DNA of 39,626 nucleotides from Caldilineaceae bacterium (GCA_026705565.1 JAPPAJ010000249.1:1-39626), one strand, 5' to 3'; shown: positions 20,204-29,827, counted from the stretch's first letter. Numbers and translations are program-made. The notes: generated by a model not told the origin, from the sequence alone.

Positions 20204-23200
20204 TCATTGGGGACGCACCTGTGGTGGTTGGGCGTTGCCAATGGGTGAGAGACCTGCCAGATCACCACGAATCCATCCCCACTTCCAGTCCATTCGATTT
20301 CCTGTCTCAACTAGCAACCAAGTATTGCCCAGGGAGTCAGTATCACGCTCATGCACTTCCAGAAATTCTCCCCGGACTACCTGATATTGCACCTTTCCGA
20401 GTTCAGTACTGGGAGCGGATCGCAAATTCACAATGGACCCAGTAACAACGAAACGGGTGCCATGATCCCATAGATGGGCCCAGACCGAGTCGGGGATGTC
20501 CACCAACTGACTGCTGCCTTCAAGGGTTAGTTTCACCAGTCGAGGTGCATTGGACAACATTCCGTCAGGAAGGCTCGTCAGATGCCGGGACGTCAAGTAC
20601 AACTCAGTTAACTGAGGTGCCTTACCCAGGAAGCCCTCTGGCAATTCTGAAATTGCCGACAGATCAAGATCAGCCTGTGTCAACATCGGTACCTGGACAA
20701 GAAAGTGGCTTGGCAGTGTTTCCAGATCTGAGTCTCTGAGAAAGAATTCGACAAGGCGCGGAGCTTCGAGCAGGAATTCCGCGGGCAACGCAGCCAGATT
20801 GGACGTACTCATGTAAAGTGACAACAGTCCAGGCACATGGGATAGGAACCCCGCAGGCAGATTCCTCAATTGTGCGCCTCTCAGGATTAGGGATGTCAGA
20901 TTGTCAGCCTCCTGCAGGAACCCCAGTGGCAAATCCTGCAGGAAGGGTACTTCCATGATCAAGTTTCTGAGATTGCCCGAGCGAGAGAGAAAGCCTGGTG
21001 GGAAAGTGATTATGCTGTCCCCCAAAAGTTCTAGATCCTGAAGCTGGGGTGCATGCGACAAGAAGCCTGCCGGCAGAACCTGGAGTCCGCTGGGATCAGA
21101 CTCAAATCGCAGTAGTCCAGAGAAGCCGAAGCGGTGGGCGGGCCGCGTGCCGGACACAGTGGTAGGAATCAACCCGAGTTGCCCGGTATGTAGACTCACG
21201 CCAACCAATCCGGGAGTATGGGCCAAGAAACCATGGGGAAAGGAACTGAGGCTGTAGGCCTTCATGTGCAATCTTTCCAGCTGCGTTGCATGAGACAGGA
21301 AACCCGCCGGCAGGCTCCTCAATTTCGGAGTTTCCATTGTCAGTCCCTGCAGGTTTGGCGTACTGGAGAGAATGCCAGGCGGAAGAACCGCCAAGTTTGG
21401 TGTACTCAGAACCACCTCTTCCAGCAGGGGTGTTTGTGTCAGGAAATTGGCAGGAATCTCCTGAAGTCCGTCCGCTTCCAGAATCAACGAAAGCATTTGA
21501 GATGTTTGTGAAAGAGTCCTCGGAGGCAATGAAGCAATTCCAGGAACCTGCAAGACCAACTCCCTCAATTGGGGGGTGTGAACAAGGAACTCCCGAGGCA
21601 ATGACCGCAGAGTCCTGGACTTCAATGTCAAACTGGTCAATTCAAGGGAACTCGACAACGAACCCGGTGCCAGAGCAGTCAATCCATCGACATCCAAGAT
21701 TAACTCCTGCAAGCCAGTTGTATGGACTGAAAAATCCGCAGGCAGGGCTAGCAGCTCGGGCGTACGCAATTCAAGTCTTGTCAGTTTGGGAGTTTGGGAA
21801 AGGAAACCCTCTGGCACGCCCATTAATGATTGAGATTGGACTGTCAAATGAGTCAGGTTGGGAACCGGAGCCAGCAAATCGTCGGGCCACGCAGTCTCTA
21901 CAGTTTCAGCCAGGGAAAGATGCTCCAGTCCAGGTGAACGGGCAAGGGTTTCAGGAGCCAGAATGGACAACAGACTCGCATTAGCAGCCAACCGGGCAAG
22001 TTGAGGCGCATGAGCCAGAAAGTCTGCGGGTGCTCTGGCTACTTGGGGAGTCATCAATGTCAAATGAATCAATCTAGGTGCATGGGCAAGAAAACCCGCT
22101 GGCAGTTCATCCAGAACCTCCGATTCCAACATGAAATGCTCCAAGTAGGGAGACCGTTCCAAAAAACCATCTGGTAGCCCGTCCAGCTTGGGAGTTCTCA
22201 GAGTCAGATGGGTCATCTGAGCCAGTTTCGGCCACATTTCCTCTGGCAACGCTACAAGATTATCTGCCTCAAGGGTCAGATGGGTCAGTCTGGGCAGATG
22301 GCTCAAGAGGTCTGGCGGCAACGTTACCACTTGATCCACAGTCAATGTCAAGCGAGTCAGGGCGGGAACATCACCCAGCAGGTCTGTGGGCAGAGTTGGC
22401 AACTGCCTGGCTTTCAGTACTAGATGAGTTAATCTGGGCAGATGGATCGGCTGGACTAACTCGAATTCCTTCATCTGGGCGGAATCCAGAGTCAGATGAG
22501 TCAAATCGGGGACCTGACCAAGCAGGCCTGCCAGTGGTAGCGATTCATGATCGATTCTCAGGTCCAGAAATTTCAGCTGAGGTGTCTGAGCCAGCAATTC
22601 TACTTGCTCCACAGATTCCGGCGCGACCAAGGCCAGTTCCGTCAAACCATTCAGTCCAGCCAAATCAGATGTTGCACTGACGGAGAGGTGCGCCCCACCT
22701 TCCTTTCCAAATCCTAGAGACCGGATGGCACTTAGATCCGACCAAGTGGTTGCAGTGCAACCAGGGGCGCGTGGTGCCACTGGTTTGAGCCGGTTGATTA
22801 GACCAAAGGAACAGGTATCGCACCTGTACACTCTCGTCCTCAGTGCTTGCAGTTGGGGAAATTGGGAATTGAGGATTGCGTCCTGTATTTCCTCACTGCG
22901 GGAACACACCTGGGCTTCCGCACCTGCAACGGGCCAAGTCAGCCTGACGGCATAGGCCAAGTATCCAATACCGTCCACACCAGCATCATCTACATAATTT
23001 ACTAAACCTTCGGGATCCACTTGTAGACGAAACCGGCGTGGCTCCGAGTTCTGGGAATCAGCACTACCATCCCGTTGAACAGGCCAGCCCTCAACCTCCC
23101 ATGTAATGGTGGACCCGGGTCTGTAGCCTTCAGGAATTATGAACAGAGTCAGTGGTTCTTGCCGAGCAAGGTACTGCACAGGAGAGCGTGAAGTAGAAAA

Positions 23201-23440
23201 GGTAGCAATTACCACGGACCCCAAACGCTGAAGACTGTATCGACCATCAAGATTCACCTCCAGATTGGAGAATTTGCCAGCTACCGGATCTGAAACAGTG
23301 GATTTCTGATCCACTTCCTGGGCCATTATTGGCATAGATATGGCAAGCCATAGCCACAGCGCTATCAGCCATGAATTCTTCGTAATGAAGCAGATCGCCT
23401 TTCGGGCCACAGCTCTCACGGACAATACTCGTTCAAGCAT
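20204..23440 (-). CDS. Secreted leucine-rich-repeat protein with C-terminal SH3b domain
   Basis: The protein has 1078 residues. A signal peptide (hydrophobic WLIALWLWLAISM, cleavage likely near residue 41) is followed by a region of unknown fold with several cysteines (about 42-307). Next come about 27 leucine-rich repeats, nearly all exactly 24 residues, of the type SHAPQLxxLxLxxxxLxxLPAGFL, to about residue 987; the nineteenth is longer by about 31 residues. An SH3b-like domain (TGSIVNLRSAPS ... WKWGWIRGDL) closes the chain. ATG 23440 has GGAAGAGGAAG upstream; the tracked extension to 24175 is IS66-derived sequence in another frame. GC content is lower than its neighbours: two hand-counted 60-base lines gave 34 and 33 G+C, against 43 in one fabF line. 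This suggests acquisition by transfer. Likely an extracellular or cell-surface binding protein; its ligand is unknown. Confidence 0.9.
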   Translation of the reverse strand: MLERVLSVRAVARKAICFITKNSWLIALWLWLAISMPIMAQEVDQKSTVSDPVAGKFSNLEVNLDGRYSLQRLGSVVIATFSTSRSPVQYLARQEPLTLFIIPEGYRPGSTITWEVEGWPVQRDGSADSQNSEPRRFRLQVDPEGLVNYVDDAGVDGIGYLAYAVRLTWPVAGAEAQVCSRSEEIQDAILNSQFPQLQALRTRVYRCDTCSFGLINRLKPVAPRAPGCTATTWSDLSAIRSLGFGKEGGAHLSVSATSDLAGLNGLTELALVAPESVEQVELLAQTPQLKFLDLRIDHESLPLAGLLGQVPDLTHLTLDSAQMKEFELVQPIHLPRLTHLVLKARQLPTLPTDLLGDVPALTRLTLTVDQVVTLPPDLLSHLPRLTHLTLEADNLVALPEEMWPKLAQMTHLTLRTPKLDGLPDGFLERSPYLEHFMLESEVLDELPAGFLAHAPRLIHLTLMTPQVARAPADFLAHAPQLARLAANASLLSILAPETLARSPGLEHLSLAETVETAWPDDLLAPVPNLTHLTVQSQSLMGVPEGFLSQTPKLTRLELRTPELLALPADFSVHTTGLQELILDVDGLTALAPGSLSSSLELTSLTLKSRTLRSLPREFLVHTPQLRELVLQVPGIASLPPRTLSQTSQMLSLILEADGLQEIPANFLTQTPLLEEVVLSTPNLAVLPPGILSSTPNLQGLTMETPKLRSLPAGFLSHATQLERLHMKAYSLSSFPHGFLAHTPGLVGVSLHTGQLGLIPTTVSGTRPAHRFGFSGLLRFESDPSGLQVLPAGFLSHAPQLQDLELLGDSIITFPPGFLSRSGNLRNLIMEVPFLQDLPLGFLQEADNLTSLILRGAQLRNLPAGFLSHVPGLLSLYMSTSNLAALPAEFLLEAPRLVEFFLRDSDLETLPSHFLVQVPMLTQADLDLSAISELPEGFLGKAPQLTELYLTSRHLTSLPDGMLSNAPRLVKLTLEGSSQLVDIPDSVWAHLWDHGTRFVVTGSIVNLRSAPSTELGKVQYQVVRGEFLEVHERDTDSLGNTWLLVETGNRMDWKWGWIRGDLAGLSPIGNAQPPQVRPQ

Positions 23441-23464
23441 GACACTTCCTCTTCCTGGGGCACA

Positions 23465-24076
23465 TTGAAGGTAACTATTCAGATGCTGATGCAGAGGGAG
23501 CGCCAGGTGCCCCTGCCGGCCGGAAGTTAGGGCGGGAGCGCGGTCGGCAGGAGGCCGGCCAGGAGGTCGCGCCCCTGCTTGCGGTCGGTCTCGATGAGGC
23601 TGCGCAGGTCGGCGAAGCGACAGGCCCCCTCCATGGTGCGGAAACAACCCGAGATCTTCATACGCAGCGCCTGCTCGGCCCGGTTGTGCCGCGCCACCCG
23701 GCGGCACAGGTTCTCGACCGTGCCGGTGGACAGCGCCACCTCGTGCAGCTCCCGCAACAGACGCGCGAGGCGAGACACGGGCAGGTGCTGGGCGTAGCGC
23801 AGATAGGCCACCAGGGCCGCCATCCGGGCCGCGGGCACGGCCCGCAGCGTGCGCCCGGAATCGCCCGGCTGGCCCCCGCGCGCGGCGTTGGCTGTGGGGC
23901 CGGAACCGGTGGCGAGGACCGTCCCGGGAAGGGAGCTGGCCACTGTTGCTGCTGTGGCGGTCCAGTTGCCGCCGCAACTTCCGGTTCTCTTCCCGCAGTC
24001 GCCCAATCTCTGCCTGCTGCCGGGCATTCTCATCCTGCACTTGGGCGACGCGTTGGGCAAGGGAAGGAACGGACAT
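23465..24076 (-). pseudogene. IS66-family transposase remnant
   Basis: The start (MSVPSLAQRVAQVQDENARQ, then a coiled coil ending HSSNSGQLPSRDG) is the IS66 transposase N-terminus. After a frameshift the other frame continues GGQPGDSGRTL, then LPVSRLARLLRELHEVALST, then jumps to the family C-terminus SGCFRTMEGACRFADLRSL and RKQGRDLLAGLLP. The catalytic DDE core is missing, so the gene is dead. The frame ends at 23527; CTGAATAGTTACC on the minus strand near 23470-23482 may be part of the element end, from memory of IS66 ends and not verified. The remnant lies directly upstream of the LRR start codon. Confidence 0.75.
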
Positions 24077-24119
24077 GGCGGCGGAACACTCGGGCACGAC
24101 CCCTGTTGTAACACACACC

Positions 24120-24863
24120 GCCCCGGCGCACGTCAGACCCTCAGGAGGCCCTGGACCGCCTGTTGCAGCGACCACAGGCCTGGACCGTGACCACCCGCTC
24201 GGAAGTCCTGGCCGCCGAGGAGGACATCCTTCTCAAGCCGCGCACCGGGCGTCTGTACCTGAAGCGCATGGGAGCCCAGTGGCGGCGCACGCGGGCGTGC
24301 GTGCGCCACAAGCAGGACCCGGCACTGGCGACCGCAGCGGTGGCGACGCTGGCGAGACTCAAAAAAGTGCCAGGACGCGGAGCTGGACCTCTTCTACCTC
24401 GACGAAACCGGCTTCAGCCCCTCCCTGCCCCCCACCTACACCTGGGCCCCGGCAGGCGTGCGCCCAGTCGCCCCCTACGAGAACCCCGAGGGCCGGCGCG
24501 TGAACGTCCTGACCACCCTGGTCGCGCCCGGCATCTCACCCTTGGAAGGGGGCGCAGGCCCTCGACTGCCTGCGCCACGCCCTGCCCGGGCGCGCCGGCG
24601 TCCCCCGCATCGTGGTCCTCGACAACGCCTCCTGCCACCGCTCCCGAACGGTCCGACAAGCCCGTCGGGAACTGGCAGAGCAGGGGATCTGGCTCTGGTA
24701 CCTGCCGGCCTACAGCCCGGAGTTGAACGACATCGAACGCACCTTCCGCACGGTCAAGCACGGGGCCATGCCCTAGCGCACCTTCACGACCACCAAGGCA
24801 CTGACAGCGGCCGTGGAGACCGCCTTCGAGCTGGTCAACGCCCAGCTGCAACCTTCAGAATAA
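24120..24863 (+). pseudogene. IS630-family transposase remnant
   Basis: Three frames together give an IS630 DDE transposase lacking its N-terminal helix-turn-helix. The parts are AWTVTTRSEVLAAEED ... LARLKK, then DLFYLDETGFSPSLPPTYTW ... VNVLTTL, then RIVVLDNASCHRSRTVRQ and YLPAYSPELNDIERTFRTVK. The frame changes at A6 (24361-24366) and at G5 (24548-24552), and an in-frame TAG (24774-24776) interrupts the C-terminus, which would otherwise end at TAA 24861-24863. All three DDE residues are still visible, so decay looks recent. It is followed 15 bases later by the IS701 target site. Confidence 0.8.
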
Positions 24864-24881
24864 GTAATGCGAATTGTTTAG

Positions 24882-24895
24882 TACTACAGTGGTAA
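24882..24895. repeat. IS701 left terminal inverted repeat
   Basis: TACTACAGTGGTAA, exact reverse complement of 26333-26346. Target duplication TTAG lies immediately outside (24878-24881). Confidence 0.9.
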
Positions 24896-24904
24896 ATATG
24901 GGGT

Positions 24905-26179
24905 ATGATGATCGGGTATCCGTCTCGTGCCTGGAGTTGTCCCATGTCCACCGTCCCCGCCGCGCCCCCGGTTCCGGCCCCCGAGCCCGTGGACCCGGCC
25001 ACAATCGCCACCTGGCCGGCCCACCGGGCGGAGGTGGCCGACCGCCTGGCGCCGGCCCTGGGCACGGCCCCCACGCGGGCGCGGGCCCTGGCCTACCTGG
25101 ACGGCCTGCTGAGCGGAGCGGAGCGCAAGAACGGCTGGCAGCTGGCGGAAGTCAACGGCGACGCCGACCCCTACGGCATCCAGTACCTGCTCAACCGGGC
25201 GCGCTGGTCGGTGACGGAGGCCCGGACCGCCCTCTGCGACTACGTGCAGGCGCACCTGGGGGATCCCCAAGCGGTGGGGATCATCGACGAGACCGCGTTC
25301 CTGAAGAAGGGCGCCCACTCGGCCGGGGTGGCGCGGCAGTACAGCGGCACGGCGGGACGGGTCGAGAACTGCCAGGTGGGGGTCTTCCTGGCCTACGCCG
25401 GGGCGCGGGGGTACACGCTGCTGGACGCGGAACTCTACCTGCCGAAGGGGTGGACCAATGAGCCGGCCCGGCTGCAGGCGGTCGGTCTGGCGCCGGACAC
25501 GCCCTTGGCCACCAAACCGCAGCTGGCCCAACGGCTGCTGGCCCGGGCACAGGAAGCCGGTGTGTCGCTGGCCTGGGTCGTGGGCGACACGGTCTACGGC
25601 CACTCGGGCAAGCTGCGCACCTGGCTGGAGGCGCGGGACCAGGCCTACCTGCTGGCGGTGCCGGCGCACGAAAACTTCCTGGTCGGCTGGCACGAGTATG
25701 TGGTGGGGGAGGTATTTGCGGACTTGGCCGAGGAGGACTGGCAGCGGCTCAGTGCCGGGCCCGGCAGCAAGGGCGAACGCTGGTACGACTGGCAGTGCCT
25801 GGTGCTGGCCGAAGCGGAGGATGCGGACAAGGGCTACTACCTGCTGTTCCGGCGTTCCTGTGCGCAGCCGGAGCAATGGCAGGCCTATCTCGTGTGGGGC
25901 CCCCAGGCCTGCGACGTGCCCACCCTGGTCCGGATTGCCGGCAGCCGCTGGCGCATCGAGTCGGCCTTTGAAATGGCCAAGCAGGAGGTGGGCCTGGACG
26001 AGTACGAGGTGCGCAATGCCCGGGGCTGGGACCGCCACATGAGCCTGGCCCTGTGGGCCCTGGCCCTGCTCAGCGTGGTGCGGGCCGCCTGCCTGCCCCC
26101 GCCGGACCCCCAAAAAAAGCGCGCGGGACCGGGCAGCCTGACGGCTTTCCGACGGGCCCGCGGCCTGGCCGGGGGCTGA
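24905..26179 (+). CDS. IS701-family transposase, 3' frameshift
   Basis: This 424-residue DDE transposase has Asp-128 in GIIDETAFLKKG, the second aspartate in WVVGDTVYGHSG and the glutamate in WRIESAFEMAKQEVGLDEYE, so the catalytic core is complete. The start may be ATG 24905, 24908 or 24944 (MSTVPAAPP). The frame ends at TGA 26177-26179 just after a G5 run (26171-26175). In the -1 frame the family C-terminus continues as LTVPEIRRLWRRLL and WRQCHQWVARHCHYQRRQ to 26331. One extra G, or a -1 ribosomal shift on the run, would restore a protein of about 474 residues. It may be inactive, or the shift may be programmed or an assembly error. Confidence 0.88.
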   Translation: MMIGYPSRAWSCPMSTVPAAPPVPAPEPVDPATIATWPAHRAEVADRLAPALGTAPTRARALAYLDGLLSGAERKNGWQLAEVNGDADPYGIQYLLNRARWSVTEARTALCDYVQAHLGDPQAVGIIDETAFLKKGAHSAGVARQYSGTAGRVENCQVGVFLAYAGARGYTLLDAELYLPKGWTNEPARLQAVGLAPDTPLATKPQLAQRLLARAQEAGVSLAWVVGDTVYGHSGKLRTWLEARDQAYLLAVPAHENFLVGWHEYVVGEVFADLAEEDWQRLSAGPGSKGERWYDWQCLVLAEAEDADKGYYLLFRRSCAQPEQWQAYLVWGPQACDVPTLVRIAGSRWRIESAFEMAKQEVGLDEYEVRNARGWDRHMSLALWALALLSVVRAACLPPPDPQKKRAGPGSLTAFRRARGLAGG

Positions 26180-26332
26180 CCGTGCCCGAAATCCGGCGGC
26201 TGTGGCGGCGCCTGCTGCTGCCCGTGGTGACGGACTTCGAGCAGGTGCTGGCCTGGTCGTACTGGCGCCAATGCCATCAGTGGGTGGCCCGGCACTGCCA
26301 CTACCAGAGGCGGCAGGCCACCACCCTGTGAA

Positions 26333-26346
26333 TTACCACTGTAGTA
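26333..26346. repeat. IS701 right terminal inverted repeat
   Basis: TTACCACTGTAGTA, exact reverse complement of the left end, followed by the second TTAG target copy (26347-26350). Confidence 0.9.
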
Positions 26347-27534
26347 TTAGAGAAATCCCTTCAGTTTCCGCTTGCGGCTCGGATGCCGCAGGCGATTCAG
26401 GGCCCCCGCCTCAATCTGGCGGATCCGCTCCCGGGTCACCCCGAACTTCTTGCCGACTTCCTCCAGCGTGTAGCTGTGCCCGTCGACCAGGCCAAAGCGC
26501 AGTTCCAGGATGCGGGTCTCGCGGGGGGTCAGGCTGGTGAAGACATCCTGAATCTTCTCCCCCAGTAGAGTCTGGTTGGCGGAATCCTGCGGGCTGTCGG
26601 CATCCTCGTCGGGAATGAAGTCCCCCAGCACGCTGTCCTCTTCCTCGCCCACCGGCTTGTCGAGGCTCAGCGGCCGCTGGCTCACCCGCATGATGTGCTC
26701 GATCTTGCCCGGCGGCACCTCCAACTCTTCGGCCAATTCGTCAATGGTCGGTTCGCGGCCCAGCTTCTGTGACAGGTAGCCGTTGGTCCGGGTCAGGCGG
26801 TTGATCTGCTCGTACATGTGAACCGGCACCCGGATCGTGCGGCCCTGGTCGGCGATGGCCCGGGTGACCGCCTGGCGAATCCACCAAGTGGCATAGGTCG
26901 AGAACTTGAAGCCGCGGTGGTAGTCGAACTTCGTCACCGCCCGCATCAGGCCAACGTTGCCCTCCTGAATTAGATCCAGGAAGGGCACGCCGCGTCCGGT
27001 GTACTTCTTGGCCACGCTCACCACTAGGCGGCTGTTGGCGGTGATCAAGTGATTCTGGGCATCCTCGCCGTCGCGGATTAGCCAGCGCAAATCGTCCTTT
27101 TCGTCCTCACTGAGGTATTCGTCCGGACTGTTCAAGCGCACCTTGGCCTCCTCGGCCTTCTCCATGCGCTTGGCCAACTGGACCTCCTCCTTGGCGGTCA
27201 GCAGCGCCACCCGTCCTATCTCGCGCAGGTAGAGCGTCGTCGAGTCGTTGACGCCGTCCTGGCCAAGGGCCACCTGATCCTGTTCCTCCTCCTCTTCCTC
27301 GGGCCGGTCGTCCCGAACCTGGCCGATGTCGATGCCCTTGTCGATGAGCGCGGCGAACAGGTCCTCCAGCAGGTCCATGGCCAGTTCGGCCCGGGGCAGG
27401 ACCGAGAGGACGTCGCCGTACTGCACGACCCCCTGCTTGGCGCCCAAGGCCAGGATGTGGTCCTTGACCAACTGGCTGTTCATGCCCGGGGCAAAGGCCT
27501 CAGGTACGGCTTCGGTTTGTGGGTTTTGCGCCAC
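26347..27534 (-). CDS. RpoD-like sigma-70 factor (copy A)
   Basis: The protein has 395 residues. A region 1.1-like segment ([20 protein letters not shown]) is followed by an acidic stretch (EEEEEEQDQ), region 1.2 ([20 protein letters not shown]), regions 2.1-2.4 ([31 protein letters not shown]), region 3 ([14 protein letters not shown]) and region 4 ([20 protein letters not shown]). Core binding, -10 and -35 recognition regions are all present, so it is a full housekeeping-type factor. Start is GTG 27534, with AAGGAGGA 6 bases upstream. It lies 89 bases after the second sigma gene in the same direction. The IS701 element abuts its TAA stop codon, so its natural terminator has been separated from it. 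Confidence 0.93.
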   Translation of the reverse strand: MAQNPQTEAVPEAFAPGMNSQLVKDHILALGAKQGVVQYGDVLSVLPRAELAMDLLEDLFAALIDKGIDIGQVRDDRPEEEEEEQDQVALGQDGVNDSTTLYLREIGRVALLTAKEEVQLAKRMEKAEEAKVRLNSPDEYLSEDEKDDLRWLIRDGEDAQNHLITANSRLVVSVAKKYTGRGVPFLDLIQEGNVGLMRAVTKFDYHRGFKFSTYATWWIRQAVTRAIADQGRTIRVPVHMYEQINRLTRTNGYLSQKLGREPTIDELAEELEVPPGKIEHIMRVSQRPLSLDKPVGEEEDSVLGDFIPDEDADSPQDSANQTLLGEKIQDVFTSLTPRETRILELRFGLVDGHSYTLEEVGKKFGVTRERIRQIEAGALNRLRHPSRKRKLKGFL

Positions 27535-27623
27535 GGCCGTCCTCCTTCGATTGTGAACAGGATGCCGGTTTTTTGGGGGGAGAGACCGGCAACTCTCCTC
27601 AAGCGTCCTGTTGTTGTCCGTCG

Positions 27624-28811
27624 CTAAACGAACCAGTTCAGGCTCTTCCTGCGGCTGGAATGGCGCAGCCGAGCCAGCGCTTGGGTTTCGATTTGGCGCA
27701 CACGCTCCCGCGTGATGCCGAATTTCTTGCCTACTTCCTCCAAAGTATAGGCGTAATCATCCACCATTCCGAAGCGAAGTTGCAACGTGTGGATTTCGCG
27801 CGGGGTCAGATCCTGGATGATGTCCTCGATCACTTCCCGCAGCACGGTCATGTTGGACGTCTCCTGCGGGTTGTCCGCGTCGTCGTCCGGGATGAAGTCC
27901 CCCAGCACGCTGTCCTCCTCCTCGCCCACGGGCTGTTCGAGGCTACGCGGATGCTGGTTGACCTTGATGATCTGCTCCACTTTCTGAGTCTGGACCTCCA
28001 GATCCTTGGCCAGTTCCTCCACCGTGGGATCCCGGCCCAGTTCCTGGGACAGCTGGTGGCGGGTGCGGATCATGCGGTTAATCTGCTCATGCATGTGCAC
28101 GGGCACGCGGATGGTGCGGCCCTGGTCGGCAATGGCCCGGGTGACTGCCTGGCGAATCCACCAGGTGGCGTAGGTGCTGAACTTGAAGCCCCGCTTGTAG
28201 TCGAACTTGGCCACGGCCCGCATCAACCCGTTGTTGCCTTCCTGTACAAGATCCAGAAAGGGCACGCCCCGGTTGTTGTACTTCTTGGCCACGCTCACCA
28301 CCAGGCGGCAGTTGGCCGAGATCAGGTGGTCGACGGCCGCCTGGCCGTCCAGCACCACCCATTCCAACTCATCCCGCTCGTCGTCCGTCAGGTCGGCATC
28401 GAGCTCCGCCAGCTTCTCCTTGGCGGCCTCGCCCGCCTCAATGCGCTTGGCCAGGGCCACCTCCTCGGTGGCGGTCAGGAGATCGACCTTGCCGATGTCG
28501 CGCAGGTACAGAGCCACCGAGTCGCTGGCGGCGTCCTGCAGGGGATCGTCGAACCCGTCCGCGTCCTCGTCCAGATCCTCCTCGAGATCATCCAGATCCA
28601 AGCTGCTTCCGGAATCCGCAATCTCGATGCCCTTCTCCATCAGGCTGGTGAAGACATCCTGGAGCAGCTCCGTGTTTTCCTCTACATCGGGCATGACCTT
28701 CAGGATGTCGTCAAACTCAACGACACCATTCTTGTCACCCAATGCCAGTACATGTTCCCTGAAGCCGACGGCGTCGAACTCGCCGTCGGCCAACTGGTGC
28801 CCTTCGGCCAT
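27624..28811 (-). CDS. RpoD-like sigma-70 factor (copy B)
   Basis: The protein has about 395 residues with the same order as copy A: region 1.1-like [20 protein letters not shown], an acidic stretch ([14 protein letters not shown]), region 1.2 ([19 protein letters not shown]), region 2 ([20 protein letters not shown]), region 3 ([14 protein letters not shown]) and region 4 ([20 protein letters not shown]). Region 2.4 is almost identical to copy A, while the end of region 4.2 differs ([20 protein letters not shown] against [20 protein letters not shown]). ATG 28811 has AAGGAG 8 bases upstream; 28817 and 28832 are alternatives, and the tracked start at 28898 overlaps the methyltransferase gene. 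Probably co-transcribed with the methyltransferase upstream and copy A downstream. Confidence 0.92.
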   Translation of the reverse strand: MAEGHQLADGEFDAVGFREHVLALGDKNGVVEFDDILKVMPDVEENTELLQDVFTSLMEKGIEIADSGSSLDLDDLEEDLDEDADGFDDPLQDAASDSVALYLRDIGKVDLLTATEEVALAKRIEAGEAAKEKLAELDADLTDDERDELEWVVLDGQAAVDHLISANCRLVVSVAKKYNNRGVPFLDLVQEGNNGLMRAVAKFDYKRGFKFSTYATWWIRQAVTRAIADQGRTIRVPVHMHEQINRMIRTRHQLSQELGRDPTVEELAKDLEVQTQKVEQIIKVNQHPRSLEQPVGEEEDSVLGDFIPDDDADNPQETSNMTVLREVIEDIIQDLTPREIHTLQLRFGMVDDYAYTLEEVGKKFGITRERVRQIETQALARLRHSSRRKSLNWFV

Positions 28812-28873
28812 TTGCATCACTCCTTCCTTCATGTTGACCCCTCTTCCACCAATGTGATTGCTTGCGAACCGGA

Positions 28874-29827
28874 TCAAATGCCGGTCTTGAAATCCCAAAT
28901 GCCGTCAATGCATCGATACTCGGCTGCACAGGACTGGCAAGACAGCGCATCCTCCTCCTGCATCCCAAGACCCGCCGAAGCGGTGCCGCAGGCCGGGCAG
29001 GCGAGCCAATCCGCCAGTGCCGCACCGAATTCCCCCGTTTCGGCCCGGTCGCCCTGCCGCCGGCTGTGCACGAAGACACTGGGCGCCACTTCGCGGCCCG
29101 CGGTCAACGAACCTGCCACCAAGTCCAACCGGGCCAGCCACTGTGGGGGGAACAGTTGCTTAAGAAGCGGGAGCCGGAAGTGGGAGACTCCCATGGCACG
29201 GTCAATGCCGAGATCCAACCTCCGCATCCGCTCCCGGATCCACTCCGGATGGAAGTTGAAGTTCATTTCCGCGAACTCCACGGGCTCCCGCGCATGGGGG
29301 GACCAGGACTGCCGTCCCAACAGGTGGCGTCCCACGGCCTTCAAGTTGCGCTTGTTGGCGAACTCCAGGATGGCCGAACCGCCGGGACGCAGCATCCCGG
29401 CAATGCGCACCAGGGCGAGTTCTGCGCGCTCCAAGTGGTGAATGACCCGAATCATGACCACCGTGTCCATGGCTCCGGGCCGGAAGGGCGGCCGGTACAC
29501 GTCGCCGTTGACGAACACAAATCGTGGATCGTGTCCCCAGCGCTCCACGGCCTGCGCCAGCATGGTGCGGCTGTAGTCGAAGAAGACAACCTGCCGATAG
29601 CCGGCGTATTCCGCACCGAGGCGCCCGAAGCCGCCACCGATGTCCACCAGCCGGAAGCCCTGGGGAGGCAGCAGGGCGCGCAACACCACTCGTTCCGCAA
29701 CGTCCTCGTAGCGGCGGTCGACCTTCTCCCAGAACTCGGTCCGGTAGGCACTGTTCTCGTAATCCATCACCCGGATGGATTCGGACGCCTTCGACGCCGC
29801 CTGCCCTGACTGAACGACCGCTCTCAT
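28874..29827 (-). CDS. Class I SAM methyltransferase with C-terminal zinc ribbon
   Basis: This protein of about 317 residues has the Rossmann-type SAM-binding motif [18 protein letters not shown], the acidic post-strand motif FFDYSRTML, and the substrate-side motif [13 protein letters not shown], as in methyltransferase families 11/25. At the C-terminus two cysteine pairs (CPACG and CQSC) precede [12 protein letters not shown], a Trm112-like zinc ribbon. The acceptor substrate is unknown. The tracked start at 30190 is too far upstream because a promoter lies at 29913-29918; likely starts are ATG 29827 (chosen; AAGG close upstream), 29878 or 29767. It is the first gene of the operon with the two sigma factors. 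Confidence 0.8.
   Translation of the reverse strand: MRAVVQSGQAASKASESIRVMDYENSAYRTEFWEKVDRRYEDVAERVVLRALLPPQGFRLVDIGGGFGRLGAEYAGYRQVVFFDYSRTMLAQAVERWGHDPRFVFVNGDVYRPPFRPGAMDTVVMIRVIHHLERAELALVRIAGMLRPGGSAILEFANKRNLKAVGRHLLGRQSWSPHAREPVEFAEMNFNFHPEWIRERMRRLDLGIDRAMGVSHFRLPLLKQLFPPQWLARLDLVAGSLTAGREVAPSVFVHSRRQGDRAETGEFGAALADWLACPACGTASAGLGMQEEDALSCQSCAAEYRCIDGIWDFKTGI

Larger units (their letters stand above)
24882..26346 (+). mobile_element. IS701-family insertion sequence, 1465 bp
   Basis: Both ends carry the perfect 14-base terminal inverted repeat TACTACAGTGGTAA, and the element is flanked by TTAG direct repeats (24878-24881 and 26347-26350). A 4-base YTAR-type duplication is typical of the IS701 family. 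The single transposase gene is frameshifted near its end. The element lies between the IS630 remnant and the sigma factor gene, whose stop codon is within the right TTAG copy. Confidence 0.9.

Noticed and set aside
20300-22600. Regular 72-base periodicity suspected as a CRISPR or satellite array
   Set aside because: The period is the codon image of 24-residue LRRs; no identical repeats with unique spacers are present.
23441-24175. N-terminal extension of the LRR frame to 24175
   Set aside because: The first part is the IS66 coiled coil, followed by out-of-frame IS66 sequence; a signal peptide and ribosome binding site at 23440 mark the true start.
27541-27600. GCCGGT/ACCGGC stem between the two sigma genes as a terminator
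   Set aside because: Only six pairs with a 15-base loop and no T-run on the coding strand; the genes look co-transcribed.
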